The notes: a model not told the origin generated them from the sequence alone. Shown: positions 50,433 through 59,525, counted from the first letter of the stretch. The stretch: 64,000 nt of DNA from Armatimonadota bacterium (GCA_018268395.1 JAFDWQ010000001.1:1020644-1084643); one strand, 5' to 3'. Numbers and translations: made by a program.

Positions 50433-50851
50433 TCCGAAAGGACACGTTCCGCAAGGATCAGGGCGACAAAGTCGTCGACGGGTTCCGGCGGCGTCTGTAG
50501 CGTCGACGGGAGCAGCTTTCTCCAACCCCGACGGGGGTTGTGTTCCCAGTAGCGTTCCCTCGCCTTGAGGGTCGTGTCCCGTTCGTCGACGACCAGGATC
50601 CCGACGCTGGGCAGGCTCTCCCGGATTCCTGCGACGATATCCTTCGACCTCGTCCCAGAGCCGACGATCACCATCGAAAAGGCGTGCTCTCGGACGGCTT
50701 CCAAGACGCGGTCCTTGAGTTGTCCTGTGGGGACGACCGCACGCCACAGCAGATCGAGCCTTCCGGCGACCGACCGATGGACCACGGCCATGCCGCACTT
50801 GCTGCTCCCCGGGTCGACCGCCAACACCGTCCGTTCTCCGAGAGCCGTCAT
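50429..50851 (-). CDS. YqgF/RuvX-like RNase H-fold nuclease
   Basis: A 140-aa protein of the RNase H-fold nuclease class, linked in bacteria to pre-16S rRNA processing. It begins TVLAVDPGSSKCGMAVV, the Asp-containing first strand of the YqgF/RuvC fold, with MVIVGSGT in the middle and ILVVDERDTTLKARERYWE and VDDFVALILAE at the end. The last supply the other acidic residues. It is slightly divergent from canonical RuvX, so paralogy is possible. The ATG overlaps the DUF3084 gene by 4 bases, and TAGAAT lies ten bases before it. Confidence 0.78.
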   Translation of the reverse strand: MTALGERTVLAVDPGSSKCGMAVVHRSVAGRLDLLWRAVVPTGQLKDRVLEAVREHAFSMVIVGSGTRSKDIVAGIRESLPSVGILVVDERDTTLKARERYWEHNPRRGWRKLLPSTLQTPPEPVDDFVALILAERVLSD

Positions 50852-52353
50852 CGCAACCGGAATTCTAGCTTGAGACGGTCGGCGGCTCGCGTTTCTTGCG
50901 AGGCCAGGAACTGGACGCGGATGACCCTGTTGACCGCTTTGATCTCCCGGACGAGGGCCAGGGTCGCGTCGGACTCGAACGTTCCCAACGGGAGCGACGT
51001 GCCGACGGCCGGGATCATGCCGTCGCGGACGGCTTTTGCCGCGATGTTCGCGTTCAAGAATTCGGTCAACGCCTTGACGATCTGCTCTTCCGACTTCTGA
51101 CCGTCGAACCGGGTTTCGATGACGACTTGACCGGACCGATAGACGATCGGATTGTTCTTGACCGTCAACTGGATCAAGACGGGCTCGCCTAAGAACGCAT
51201 TGAACCAGGAGTTGGCCAAGATGACTTGGTTCCTGTCCTTCCCCGCCAGTTCCGCCGTCTTATCGTCGATCTTTTCCTTGTCCGTCCTGGGTTTTCCACC
51301 GGGCCCGATGACGTCGCCAAGCACGGCCGCAGGGCCGCCCCGGGTCGTCGGCTCCGCGCCTCGCTGAAGCGCGGTGTCGGAGGCGTCCTTGAGTATCGCG
51401 ATCACGTAGTTTCGGGCTTCGGCCAAAGTCAAGCGCCCGCCGACTTGGATACGGGCAAGTTCGTCGCCCCTGTCGAAGATCAGGCGCTGCGTCCGTGGGA
51501 TGAAGGCTGTCCGGCGGACGAGTTCTTCCGCGCTGGTCTTGACCGATTGGAGCTCGGCGCGGGCTTGCTCGAGATCGGCCTTGGCTTGTTCATAGTTCCC
51601 TTGGACTTCTTTCAAGTCTCCCCGGACGAGGTCGAGTTGCGACTTTGACGTGTTGAAGTCGGACTGCAACGTCTCGAGGTCCTTCTTCAGTTCGTTCCGG
51701 TCCTTTTCAAGCCGCTTTAGTTCTGTGTTCTGGCGGAGGACCTCCTGGTCGAGCCGCAGGTTCTCCCGCTTGATCTCGTTCAGTTCGTTAACGGCGTAGC
51801 TTCGCCGGGCGTCGACGCTCCTGTACTCGGCACGGACGCGGTCGAACTCGTGTTTGAGGGACGACAGGCTCCGTCGCACGTTCGAAAGGTCGGTGCGGAC
51901 GCGCTTGGCCTGCTCGGTGAGGGCGGTCGAGGCCTTTTTCAGTTCGGCGATGTTGAGTTGCGACTTGCGGAGCTTGGCTTGTTCGGCTTTGACCCGGCCT
52001 TGCTCGACCTTGACTTCGCTCCGAGTCTTCTCGAGTTCGACTTCCGATTGGCGGACCGAGTCGTCTGCGGTTTCGAGCTTCTTGTTCAGCGCGACGAGCT
52101 GGCTCCTCATCCGGTCGCCTTCGAGGATCATGACCCGGACGGGGGTTGAAAAGAGGATCAGCAGTCCGATCGTGACCAAGGACGCGATCATGCCGAACAG
52201 GGCCGTGAACAGCGCGGCAGTGTGCCGCGGTCGGAGCCGACCGATGGTCTTCCGTTTCTTGCCGAAGTGCCGACCGATCAGGTCTCCCCAGTAGGCGAGG
52301 AGTCCGCTGAGGACGACGACGACCGCGATGAAGAACAGGCCGGTCGGGCTCAT
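50848..52353 (-). CDS. DUF3084-domain membrane coiled-coil protein
   Basis: A 501-aa inner-membrane protein. Two membrane helices lie at about 5-25 and 45-70, followed by a long coiled coil from 75 to 270 (repeated KKLETADDSVRQSEVELEK, LKRLEKDRNELKKDLETLQ). A compact C-terminal domain from about 280 to 500 includes ILANSWFNAFLGEPV and DGMIPAVGTSLPLG, matching DUF3084. Function unknown in the family. One base separates it from lptF, and its stop region overlaps yqgF, so it belongs to the lpt operon. Confidence 0.82.
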   Translation of the reverse strand: MSPTGLFFIAVVVVLSGLLAYWGDLIGRHFGKKRKTIGRLRPRHTAALFTALFGMIASLVTIGLLILFSTPVRVMILEGDRMRSQLVALNKKLETADDSVRQSEVELEKTRSEVKVEQGRVKAEQAKLRKSQLNIAELKKASTALTEQAKRVRTDLSNVRRSLSSLKHEFDRVRAEYRSVDARRSYAVNELNEIKRENLRLDQEVLRQNTELKRLEKDRNELKKDLETLQSDFNTSKSQLDLVRGDLKEVQGNYEQAKADLEQARAELQSVKTSAEELVRRTAFIPRTQRLIFDRGDELARIQVGGRLTLAEARNYVIAILKDASDTALQRGAEPTTRGGPAAVLGDVIGPGGKPRTDKEKIDDKTAELAGKDRNQVILANSWFNAFLGEPVLIQLTVKNNPIVYRSGQVVIETRFDGQKSEEQIVKALTEFLNANIAAKAVRDGMIPAVGTSLPLGTFESDATLALVREIKAVNRVIRVQFLASQETRAADRLKLEFRLR

Positions 52354-52354
52354 G

Positions 52355-53470
52355 TCACGTGTTGCGGCGATGGACCAGATAGCCCGCCAACGTGAGTCCG
52401 ATCACGATGGGCAGGAAGCTGGCCGCAAACGCGGGGACGCGCCCTCCTTGCGCGGATATCGACATGACGTTCGCCAAAACCAGGTAGGCCAAGATGATGA
52501 TGACAGCCTGCCAGAAGCCCGCCGAGGCCGGGACCCTGTGCGACCGGATCCCTAACGGCGCGCCGACCAGGCTGAAGACCAAGGCAGCCAGCGGAAGGGC
52601 GATCTTGTTCCAGTATCCGAATTCAAGGTTCGCGATCTGTGAACGCAGACCTGCGGTCATGTCCGGGCTCTTTCGGAGCTTTTCGATCTGACGGCCCATC
52701 TCCTTCATCGGGAGGGCGTCGAGGTCGCGAAGGGCCTTGGCCAGGAGCTCTTCCGGGGTCGCATCGAGATCGGGCATTTCCGTCGGTTGAGCGCTCCCGA
52801 ACTTCACCAGCGACTTGGCGTCCGCGGACGTCATGCTCCCGCCGCCACGGACGACCCACCGCTTTTCGCTCGTGTACTCCAACTCTTCTACGAAAATGTA
52901 GTACGTCGGGAGTTGGTCGGATCCGTAAACGGTCACGATGACGCGGCTCAACGTCCGCTTCGAGAAATCAAAGTCTGCGGCCCAGAACGACGCGACGAGC
53001 TTGCCGTCCTTGTAGACCGCTTGCGACATCTCTTGTGCCGTCTTGCCTTTCAAATCCGCTTCGAACCGCTTTTTCAACCCGACGGCTTCTTGCGTGGTCA
53101 GAGGCACGACTTGCTCGTTCGTGCAGAACGTGAGGAACGAGACCGCCAGTCCGAAGGCGGCGACAGGCCACATGATCCTTCCGACGCTGACCCCTGCCGC
53201 CTTCAAGGCGACGATCTCGCTGTCCCCGCTCAATCGACCGAAGGACAGAAGGCCGGAAAGCAAGACGGCCATCGGGAAGGTCTTCACCATGATGCCCGGC
53301 ATGAGCAAGGCCGTCAATTGCCCGACGAGCAAGGGGTTGATGCCGTCCGTGATGTAACGGGTCAGTTCGAACAAGAACGACCCCGCCATGATCAGGACGG
53401 TGAAGATGGCGACTCCAAAAGCCCACGGGCCGATCATTTCCGAGAGGATCAAGCGGTCCAGCCGCTTCAT
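52355..53470 (-). CDS. lptF: LPS-export permease LptF/LptG family
   Basis: A 371-aa inner-membrane component of the Lpt machine that pulls LPS out of the inner membrane. It has three membrane helices in the first 110 residues (MKRLDRLILSEMIGPWAFGV, ELTRYITDGINPLLVGQL), a periplasmic beta-jellyroll at about 120-250 and three final helices (FGYWNKIALPLAALVFSLVGAPLG is a strong family motif). Only one LptF/G gene is present here. It overlaps lptB by 4 bases. Confidence 0.88.
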   Translation of the reverse strand: MKRLDRLILSEMIGPWAFGVAIFTVLIMAGSFLFELTRYITDGINPLLVGQLTALLMPGIMVKTFPMAVLLSGLLSFGRLSGDSEIVALKAAGVSVGRIMWPVAAFGLAVSFLTFCTNEQVVPLTTQEAVGLKKRFEADLKGKTAQEMSQAVYKDGKLVASFWAADFDFSKRTLSRVIVTVYGSDQLPTYYIFVEELEYTSEKRWVVRGGGSMTSADAKSLVKFGSAQPTEMPDLDATPEELLAKALRDLDALPMKEMGRQIEKLRKSPDMTAGLRSQIANLEFGYWNKIALPLAALVFSLVGAPLGIRSHRVPASAGFWQAVIIILAYLVLANVMSISAQGGRVPAFAASFLPIVIGLTLAGYLVHRRNT

Positions 53471-54204
53471 TCGCCGACCCCGTTCTGACCCCGGACGCCT
53501 TCGCCAAGATAGTATTTGCGGACGTGGGGGTCGTTACGGATCGCCCTCTCGTCTCCCTCGGCCTGGATCTTTCCGTCGATGAGGATATGGTTGTAGTCAG
53601 TGATCGAAAGGGTCGCCTCGACGTTGTGGTCCGTGATCAAGATGCCGATGCCCTGCTTGCTGAGGCGGCGGATGATGACTTGGAGCTCTTCGATCGTGAC
53701 GGGATCGATGCCCGTGAACGGCTCGTCGAGCAGGATGAACTTCGGGTCGGTCGCCAGCGCCCGGGCGATTTCGACCCTCCGCCTTTCGCCTCCTGAAAGG
53801 ACCCCGCCTTGACTCTTCACGACGTGCGTCATGTGCAGGTCCTCCGTGAGTTGGCGGACGCGCTCCTCCGCCGCTTTCCGAGGTGTACCGTGCATCTCCA
53901 TGACGAGCTTCAGGTTGTCCTCGACGCTGAGCCTTCGGAAGACGCTGGACTCCTGGGCGAGATAGCCGACTCCGGCGCGGGCCCGCTTGAACATCGGCCA
54001 TGACGTGACCGTCGTCCCGTCGAACTTCACTTCGCCTTGGTTCGGTCGGACCAGGCCCGTGATCATATAGAACGTGGTCGTCTTCCCGGCCCCGTTCGGA
54101 CCGAGAAGCCCGACGACTTGGCCCTGCTCGATGGCGAACGAGACGCCGTCGACGACCCGGCGGCCCTTATAGGCTTTCACCAACCCTTCCGCCCGGATGA
54201 TCAT
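53467..54204 (-). CDS. lptB: LPS-export ATPase LptB
   Basis: A 245-aa ATPase energising LPS export. Walker A GPNGAGKTT near 35, the signature LSGGERRRVEIARAL near 140, Walker B FILLDEPFTGIDP and TDHNVEATL with the switch histidine are all typical; YLAQESSVFRRLSVEDNL is a hallmark of LptB. Overlaps lptA (54201-54204) and lptF (53467-53470), so the four lpt genes are one translational unit. Confidence 0.95.
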   Translation of the reverse strand: MIIRAEGLVKAYKGRRVVDGVSFAIEQGQVVGLLGPNGAGKTTTFYMITGLVRPNQGEVKFDGTTVTSWPMFKRARAGVGYLAQESSVFRRLSVEDNLKLVMEMHGTPRKAAEERVRQLTEDLHMTHVVKSQGGVLSGGERRRVEIARALATDPKFILLDEPFTGIDPVTIEELQVIIRRLSKQGIGILITDHNVEATLSITDYNHILIDGKIQAEGDERAIRNDPHVRKYYLGEGVRGQNGVGE

Positions 54205-55013
54205 TGGCCGTCCTTGTCCCGAAGGCTGCCGGAACCGGAGCCTTTGGTCCGGACTTTGACGACTTCGAAGTCTTTGTCCAATGTGACCGAAGCTTGTGCG
54301 ACGTCGAAGTCGAGGATCGTCCCGATCTTGTCCGGCTCCGTCTTATCGCTCGTCAGATGGACGTTCCCGGTCAGAGTGAGCACCTTGTTATCGCCTTCGG
54401 ACCGGGCGTCGAGAGTGTTGCCGGTGAGCGTATAGAGGACGATCTTGCCTTTGCCGTCCCTTTCGTCCACCGTGATCGTCACGGGGCCGGAAACGTCGGC
54501 CGAGATCAATGGGTTCTCGTTCTTTTCCGCAAGAGAGCGCAGGACGAACGTACCTTTTGAGCCCCGCATGACCATCGTCCGCTTTCCGTAGTCCCCGCTC
54601 CGTGTGTTCGTGAACAGGATCGCCGTCGGCACTTTGACCGTGGCCGTGTTGCCGTCGTCGACCAAGTCGACCGAGGCGCTCTCGAATCGGGACGTTCCGG
54701 CGTTGTCGGACACGGTCAAGACCACGTTCCCCTTCATGTGCCCGGACTTCAAGTGCATGTCGCCGTCCTTGCCGCGGTTGATCAGACCGGTCATGTCCCG
54801 GCACGAGAACTCGAGGTTCTGATCCTTGGAAAACCCTCGGACGGGGTTGCCCGAGACTTCGAACGTCATGGACGTTTTGTCCGGGAAGGTGGTCGACGAC
54901 TCCACGAACCACATGGCGAACCGCATGCGCTTGTCCGACAGTTGCGGGCCTTGTTGTCGGGCGACCGATCCCACAGCGGCGAGGACGAAGGCAAGGGCGA
55001 TGGTTCGTTTCAT
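54201..55013 (-). CDS. lptA: LptA/OstA-type LPS transport protein
   Basis: A 270-aa periplasmic OstA-fold protein that bridges LptC to the outer-membrane LptD. Signal peptide ends near GSVARQQ. The body is a repetitive beta-jellyroll with DKTSMTFEVSGNPVRGFSKDQNLEFSCRDM and GDNKVLTLTGNVHLTSDKTE strands. It is longer than E. coli LptA (185 aa), perhaps to span a wider periplasm. It overlaps lptC and lptB by 4 bases each. Confidence 0.8.
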   Translation of the reverse strand: MKRTIALAFVLAAVGSVARQQGPQLSDKRMRFAMWFVESSTTFPDKTSMTFEVSGNPVRGFSKDQNLEFSCRDMTGLINRGKDGDMHLKSGHMKGNVVLTVSDNAGTSRFESASVDLVDDGNTATVKVPTAILFTNTRSGDYGKRTMVMRGSKGTFVLRSLAEKNENPLISADVSGPVTITVDERDGKGKIVLYTLTGNTLDARSEGDNKVLTLTGNVHLTSDKTEPDKIGTILDFDVAQASVTLDKDFEVVKVRTKGSGSGSLRDKDGQ

Positions 55014-55546
55014 TGGAATTTGGCCGGAGTGGCGATCTTCTTCAGGTCGGGCGTCGCCCAGATTTCAGGCAATGGCCCCAAGACCATGCCTGCCGAGGTT
55101 ACCGTGACGTCGCCTTTAGCCACGAACCGCCCCAAATCTTGATCGTAAACGAGCGCTTTGGCCGCCAACGTCAAGCCTCGGACTTCGTCCGTGACGTTCA
55201 CCTGGCCGTCCAAAGTCAAGACGCCCTTCTTCCGATCGACGGAACCGTGCGAGCCTTTGAACCGACTGACGACCTTTCCGGCCCTGACGACGTTTCCGGA
55301 CACGCCCGCGAGCGTCCCGCTCGCGACGCCGTCCCGTTCGAACGAGATGTCGGACGTTTCCGAAAGCACGACGAACGATGTGCCCTGTTCGGCTCCGTTG
55401 ACCGTGATCTCCGTCCCTTTTGCCGTCACGTCTTTGATCGGGGGCGCCTGTGAGTCAGGCTCGCTCGATCCTTCAGGACGGTTGCTCACTTTCGTCCCCG
55501 CCGGAGCTCCGCACGACACCATGAACGTCGCCAGGATCAGGGTCAT
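55010..55546 (-). CDS. lptC: LptC-like LPS-export lipoprotein
   Basis: A 178-aa envelope protein in the LptC position. From the ATG at 55546, which shares ATGA with the rlmN stop, it begins with a lipoprotein signal peptide (TLILATFMVSC, cysteine at residue 12). The rest is an OstA-like jellyroll (SETSDISFERDGVASGTLAGVSGNVVRAGK region, VDRKKGVLTLDGQVNVTDEV). E. coli LptC is anchored by a membrane helix instead. An upstream-open frame to 55621 lies inside rlmN and has no initiator. LptA-type function cannot be excluded. Confidence 0.75.
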   Translation of the reverse strand: MTLILATFMVSCGAPAGTKVSNRPEGSSEPDSQAPPIKDVTAKGTEITVNGAEQGTSFVVLSETSDISFERDGVASGTLAGVSGNVVRAGKVVSRFKGSHGSVDRKKGVLTLDGQVNVTDEVRGLTLAAKALVYDQDLGRFVAKGDVTVTSAGMVLGPLPEIWATPDLKKIATPAKFQ

Positions 55547-56619
55547 GAGGAGAGCGGGACGTGAGATAAGGACTCCCTCCTTGCGAAGCGGCCCGTGTGC
55601 TGTCCGGCCAGTTGTCCACAAGCCGCCGCGATGTCGTGGCCCCTTTCGACCCGCTCGGTCACGTTGACGCCCCGCGATTCGAGCCCCTTTCGGAACGCGG
55701 CGATCCTCTCCCTAGACGGCCGGGCGAACCCGTTTCCGGTATCGACCCAATTGAACGGTATGAGGTTGACGACGCTCGGCATCCCTTTGACCAGACGTGC
55801 GAGCGCTTCGGCCTGTTCGGGCGAGTCGTTGACGTCCTGGATCAAGAGGTACTCGAAGGTGGCCTTTCGGCCCGTGGCCCTCTGGACCTGGCGCATGGCA
55901 TCGACGACCTCGGCGACGGGCCACTTATGGTTGACGGGCATCAACCGGCTGCGGACTTCGTCAAACGGCGAATGGAGCGACAGCGCCAGGTGGACCGGTA
56001 GCGCGAGTCTGGCCAGTTCCAGGATCTGAGGCACGATCCCGACCGTCGAGACCGTCATGTGCCGATAGCTCAGACCCACTTCTTCGTGAAGAACCGTCAA
56101 TGCACGGAGCACGTTCGGCAGATTGAGAAGCGGTTCGCCCATCCCCATGAGGACGACATGGCTGATCCTTCGCGGACTTAACCTCTGAAGCATCAGGTAC
56201 TGCCCCACGATCTCTCCGGCCGTGAGGTTGCGGTCGAATCCGCCGAGGCCGGTCGCACAGAACGAACAGCCCATCGGGCATCCGACCTGGCTGCTCAGAC
56301 AACAGGAAACGCGGTCTTCGTACGGAAGGTGGACGCACTCGTACACTTGGCCGTCGCCGTTATGGACGAGGAGCTTGTCGACGTCGTCGCTCGAGTGCCG
56401 GTGGGAGACCGTGGTGAGTCCATCGACGTCGTACGATTCGTCTAAGAGGGCCCGGAACGGCGCGGGCAGGTCGCCCATCGTCGAGAATGTGGGCGCCGCC
56501 TTCCCATAGATCCACTTTGCCAACTGGCGGCCGCGGAAGGGCCTTTCGCCAAGGCTTTCGGCCAAGGCTTCCAGTTCCGAGGTGGACATCCCCACCAGGG
56601 TCGGGCGGGGCGTGGACAC
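55543..56619 (-). CDS. rlmN: 23S rRNA (adenine2503-C2)/tRNA methyltransferase RlmN
   Basis: Radical-SAM enzyme methylating A2503 of 23S rRNA and A37 of some tRNAs. The cluster cysteines are C114, C118, C121 (CPMGCSFC), and the methyl-carrying cysteine is in DIAAACGQL near 337. GMGEPLLNLPNV and LSLHSPFDEVRSRLMP are family motifs. GTG start at 56619 with TAGAAT exactly six bases before it, a leaderless signature. Its stop overlaps lptC, so it heads a seven-gene operon running to yqgF. Confidence 0.96.
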   Translation of the reverse strand: MSTPRPTLVGMSTSELEALAESLGERPFRGRQLAKWIYGKAAPTFSTMGDLPAPFRALLDESYDVDGLTTVSHRHSSDDVDKLLVHNGDGQVYECVHLPYEDRVSCCLSSQVGCPMGCSFCATGLGGFDRNLTAGEIVGQYLMLQRLSPRRISHVVLMGMGEPLLNLPNVLRALTVLHEEVGLSYRHMTVSTVGIVPQILELARLALPVHLALSLHSPFDEVRSRLMPVNHKWPVAEVVDAMRQVQRATGRKATFEYLLIQDVNDSPEQAEALARLVKGMPSVVNLIPFNWVDTGNGFARPSRERIAAFRKGLESRGVNVTERVERGHDIAAACGQLAGQHTGRFARRESLSHVPLSS

Positions 56620-56625
56620 CCTCGG

Positions 56626-56631
56626 ATTCTA
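56626..56631 (-). promoter_or_regulatory. -10 box of a leaderless promoter (rlmN-lpt operon)
   Basis: TAGAAT on the minus strand, six bases, GTG at 56619; identical box and spacing to the vsr-type gene. Confidence 0.55.
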
Positions 56632-56677
56632 CCGGAGGGCCAAGTCCTGCTCCGGACTGCCGTCAGGTTCGACGGCT

Positions 56678-57322
56678 TCAGCCCTTCGGCTTGGTCTCGA
56701 CTTTGATCGTCCGGTTCTCCGTCCGGACGTACGTCAGGCCGGCCGCCTTGGTCACGACGTCCATCGCGTACTTGAACGACGTGCCGATCAGGAAGGCGTC
56801 CACCTTATAAGCAGGGACTTTCGGGTCGACCTCGATCGTGATCCCGGCTTGCTTGCCGAACTCGGCGAAAACGTCTCTGATGTCGGCCTTCGAAAGCTTC
56901 GTGGTCACCCGCTTCTGGAGGTCCTTTTCGTCCAAGCGGCCGAGCGGTTTCGGAGAAGCCTGGACCGTCTTCTCGGGCGTCACCGAAACAGGGGGCGCGA
57001 TCCGGGTCAAGAAGTACACGCCGTTATTGACCTCGAACTTCAGATTGGCCGCATGGCACACGATTTCGAGCGCTTCGTCGAACGGCACGCCCGAGAGGGC
57101 CAAATAAAGGGACGTCCGCACGTTCTGATCCAGAACGAAGCTCTTCTTCGACTGGTTGAACAGGTCGAACAAGACTTCTCGCACGTCGCGACCTTTCGCC
57201 GCGATCGTCACCAGACCCGTGTCCTGTGAGATCTCGACGTCAGACGGGGTTCCTGAAGCTTTGTCTTGGCTCCAGACCGCCGGAGCAAGGGCGAGGGCGC
57301 AGACCAGTAGCAGAGGTTTCAT
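56678..57322 (-). CDS. Secreted STN-domain (secretin/TonB short N-terminus) protein
   Basis: A 214-aa exported protein; the signal peptide ends APAVWSQ. Residues 35-105 form an STN domain: GRDVREVLFDLFNQSKKSFVLD and LALSGVPFDEALEIVCHAANLKFEVNNGVYFL fit the secretin/TonB N-terminal fold. A second, weaker copy follows at about 135-210 (KLSKADIRDVFAEFGKQAGITIEVD, VDAFLIGTSFKYAMDVV). No barrel is attached, so it may be a periplasmic partner of a secretion or pilus system elsewhere. It follows the zinc-finger membrane gene by 12 bases. Confidence 0.75.
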   Translation of the reverse strand: MKPLLLVCALALAPAVWSQDKASGTPSDVEISQDTGLVTIAAKGRDVREVLFDLFNQSKKSFVLDQNVRTSLYLALSGVPFDEALEIVCHAANLKFEVNNGVYFLTRIAPPVSVTPEKTVQASPKPLGRLDEKDLQKRVTTKLSKADIRDVFAEFGKQAGITIEVDPKVPAYKVDAFLIGTSFKYAMDVVTKAAGLTYVRTENRTIKVETKPKG

Positions 57323-57334
57323 GATGGTTCTCGG

Positions 57335-58297
57335 TTAGGGTTGGTAGATGCGGACGACGTTGCGGGGTGCTTTTCGATTGACCTTTCGGGCCCTCGGTTT
57401 CGAGACATGAGCCGAGGCCTTGCCGGACGACGAGCGGGGTGCGGTGACTTTCGGTCTGGCGGCCGTCGACCGGGTGGTCGGCTTGTCCGCCGGCCGGCCG
57501 GTCGCTTTCGTGGCGGGCTTCTTAAGGGGCGCGGCAGAGTCCGCGATCAGGAGGTCGCCCCCGACTTTGTCGAGTTCGTGGGTGACGGTCTCCTTATGCG
57601 GTTTCCCCGACGCGTTGTTCCCTGACGACGCGACTTCAGCATTCGGGTCCGGAGTCGTTCCTTCCGGGCCAGTGGCATGGGGCGCGTCCTCGTGTCGAGG
57701 CTCTTCGCCTCTCAAATCTGGTGACAGCGGCGGTGGTCCCGTTGCGAGACCGTGGCCGGTATCTTCGTGGCCCGACGTTTCGTCCTTGACGGCGGTGTGT
57801 TCCACCGTGGCCTCAGATTGAGTCGAGTCGCCGGCGGCAGGCTTCTCGGTGATGACGCTGCTCGCCCTGGCGCCGAAAAACGCCGACGGCTGTCTCATGA
57901 AGGTGCTCATCGTGACGAGCACGGCCGCAAGACTCAAGGAGAGGACGAGGTTCTTCGGCGTCTTGAACGCGTCGAAGAGGGACGTAGGATAGGGGGCTTT
58001 GCCCGGCACCGACACAAGTCCAGGAACGGTGTGGGCCTGAGGCGGCTCGCCCACGATCTTGGCTTTGAGGCGTTCGACCAGTCCCCGCTTCTCTTTGGCG
58101 ACGACGACGGCCTGTGCGATCTCGGCGGGTGCACCGCCTAAGGCTTCCCGCTGTTTGTTCGCTTCAGCCTTGCACTCAGAACACGCCTTGAGATGGCGCT
58201 CCATCTGGTCGAGAAGCTCATCAGGAAAGTCGACGCCCGCCAAATAGCGCTTCATCTGCGCTTGGATCAGCTGGCATTCGATGCTTTGGACCGACAT
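57335..58297 (-). CDS. Zinc-finger (zf-HC2-like) membrane protein, anti-sigma-like
   Basis: A 320-aa protein whose N-terminal 50 residues carry H35-x3-C39-x2-C42 (ERHLKACSECK), the anti-sigma zinc-finger arrangement. One membrane helix lies at about 115-135 (NLVLSLSLAAVLVTM), followed by a 100-residue Pro/Thr/Glu-rich stretch and a Lys/Arg-rich tail. GTG 58306 opens the frame, but ATG 58297 has AAGGAG eight bases ahead. No sigma gene adjoins it. The basic tail would sit in the periplasm and could bind peptidoglycan or LPS. Confidence 0.65.
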   Translation of the reverse strand: MSVQSIECQLIQAQMKRYLAGVDFPDELLDQMERHLKACSECKAEANKQREALGGAPAEIAQAVVVAKEKRGLVERLKAKIVGEPPQAHTVPGLVSVPGKAPYPTSLFDAFKTPKNLVLSLSLAAVLVTMSTFMRQPSAFFGARASSVITEKPAAGDSTQSEATVEHTAVKDETSGHEDTGHGLATGPPPLSPDLRGEEPRHEDAPHATGPEGTTPDPNAEVASSGNNASGKPHKETVTHELDKVGGDLLIADSAAPLKKPATKATGRPADKPTTRSTAARPKVTAPRSSSGKASAHVSKPRARKVNRKAPRNVVRIYQP

Positions 58298-58375
58298 CCT
58301 TGACACTCCTTGTGAGGTTTTTCCCGTTGGGCCGAGCGGGGCCCAGTAGGATTGTCGGTCGTCGTCGTCGGTTCT

Positions 58376-59521
58376 TTAGCCCGGCCCGAGCCGTTCACCG
58401 AGAACGGCGCTCACACGTTGGCCGTTCCGGTAGAGCAGGAGCTCGAGCGGGACGTCGCCGTCTGTTTGGACCGCCCGGGAAACGGCAGCGACGTCGAGGC
58501 CCGCTCCCCGCTGTTTCACAGCGACCACCCTGGCACCCGTCGATCGGAGCGCGGTCTTGACGGCGGCGGCACGCCAGGCTCCGTGCCACCTGACTTCGAA
58601 GCGGGAACGGAGCCACGCGCTCTCGATCGCCTTTTCCGAGGTCAAGTACCCGTTCGAATCGCCTAGTCCGTCGAGACCGAGACAGCCCAAGCCATGGGCG
58701 CGGATAAGGGCGGGGTCAGATTCGAAGACGAACCTCGAAGGCTCGGAGGCCGTGCTCCGCAAGGTCAGCTCACCCGGCGACCACGAACCGCTCTCCACCT
58801 GGACGGCCCAAACCCCGGCCACGTGCTCTCCTTGAAAACCGCCGAAGTGGACGAGGGCTTCCTTACATTCGGACGCGTGGGACACGAACCATCGGTCCGG
58901 GCTGAGCGAGTCGAGGTCTTTGTCGGAAAGGAGCGGGGTCAGCTTGACTCTGGCCGCCCTTAGCGTGCGGAGCTTCTCGGCGAGGACGTCGAGACGCGGC
59001 GAAAACCGGGCTGGATCGAACGTGCGTTCGCCGCCCTGACGCCTTGCGGGATCGGCGAACGCCAGATCGAAGTCCCAAGTTGCTTCGAGACAGTCCTCGA
59101 CCCGGACTTCCGCGTCCTGGCCAGAGACAGCCAGGTTGTGCCTCGCCATGGCGGCCCGTTCGGCGTCGGTCTCGTAGCCGATCGCGGTCCGGCCTTGGCT
59201 CAGGGCGATCAAGTCGCCGCCGATGCCTGTGGTCAGGTCGACGACCTTCCCTTCGGGAAAACCGAGGATGTGGACGGCGGCCGAGACCTCTTCGTGAGTC
59301 GCCATCTCGAGGGATTCGCGGTCGAAGAGCATCTGCCCGGCAAGAGCGAATTTGGACCGTGCTCTCGACCGTAGCTCCCATTGGAGGAACGCCCATCTTG
59401 CCGCCTCGTCCCCGACCGACGCGGCAAGGCGTCCGATCTCTTTCGGAACGGGCTTGCGGTCTTTGGCCAGCTCCAGGGCTTGGATCCGGACCGGATCGAG
59501 AACCGTCCCAGTCCCCGTCAC
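58376..59521 (-). CDS. Class I SAM-dependent methyltransferase with THUMP-like domain
   Basis: A 381-aa putative RNA-modifying methyltransferase. Residues 85-185 form the Rossmann fold: VVDLTTGIGGDLIALSQG (SAM motif), AIGYETDAERAAMARHN and DLAFADPARRQGGERTFDP, the FADPARR box typical of this family. The C-terminal 120 residues (AWRAAAVKTALRSTGARVVAVKQRG) form the THUMP-like part. The target is uncharacterised. GTG start at 59521, five bases after the M29 stop, so it is co-translated with it. Confidence 0.75.
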   Translation of the reverse strand: MTGTGTVLDPVRIQALELAKDRKPVPKEIGRLAASVGDEAARWAFLQWELRSRARSKFALAGQMLFDRESLEMATHEEVSAAVHILGFPEGKVVDLTTGIGGDLIALSQGRTAIGYETDAERAAMARHNLAVSGQDAEVRVEDCLEATWDFDLAFADPARRQGGERTFDPARFSPRLDVLAEKLRTLRAARVKLTPLLSDKDLDSLSPDRWFVSHASECKEALVHFGGFQGEHVAGVWAVQVESGSWSPGELTLRSTASEPSRFVFESDPALIRAHGLGCLGLDGLGDSNGYLTSEKAIESAWLRSRFEVRWHGAWRAAAVKTALRSTGARVVAVKQRGAGLDVAAVSRAVQTDGDVPLELLLYRNGQRVSAVLGERLGPG

Positions 59522-59525
59522 GACG

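Noticed and set aside
52340-52365. A second parS-like CACGTG near 52357
   Set aside because: Only the central six bases match; the outer arms differ from the ParB consensus.
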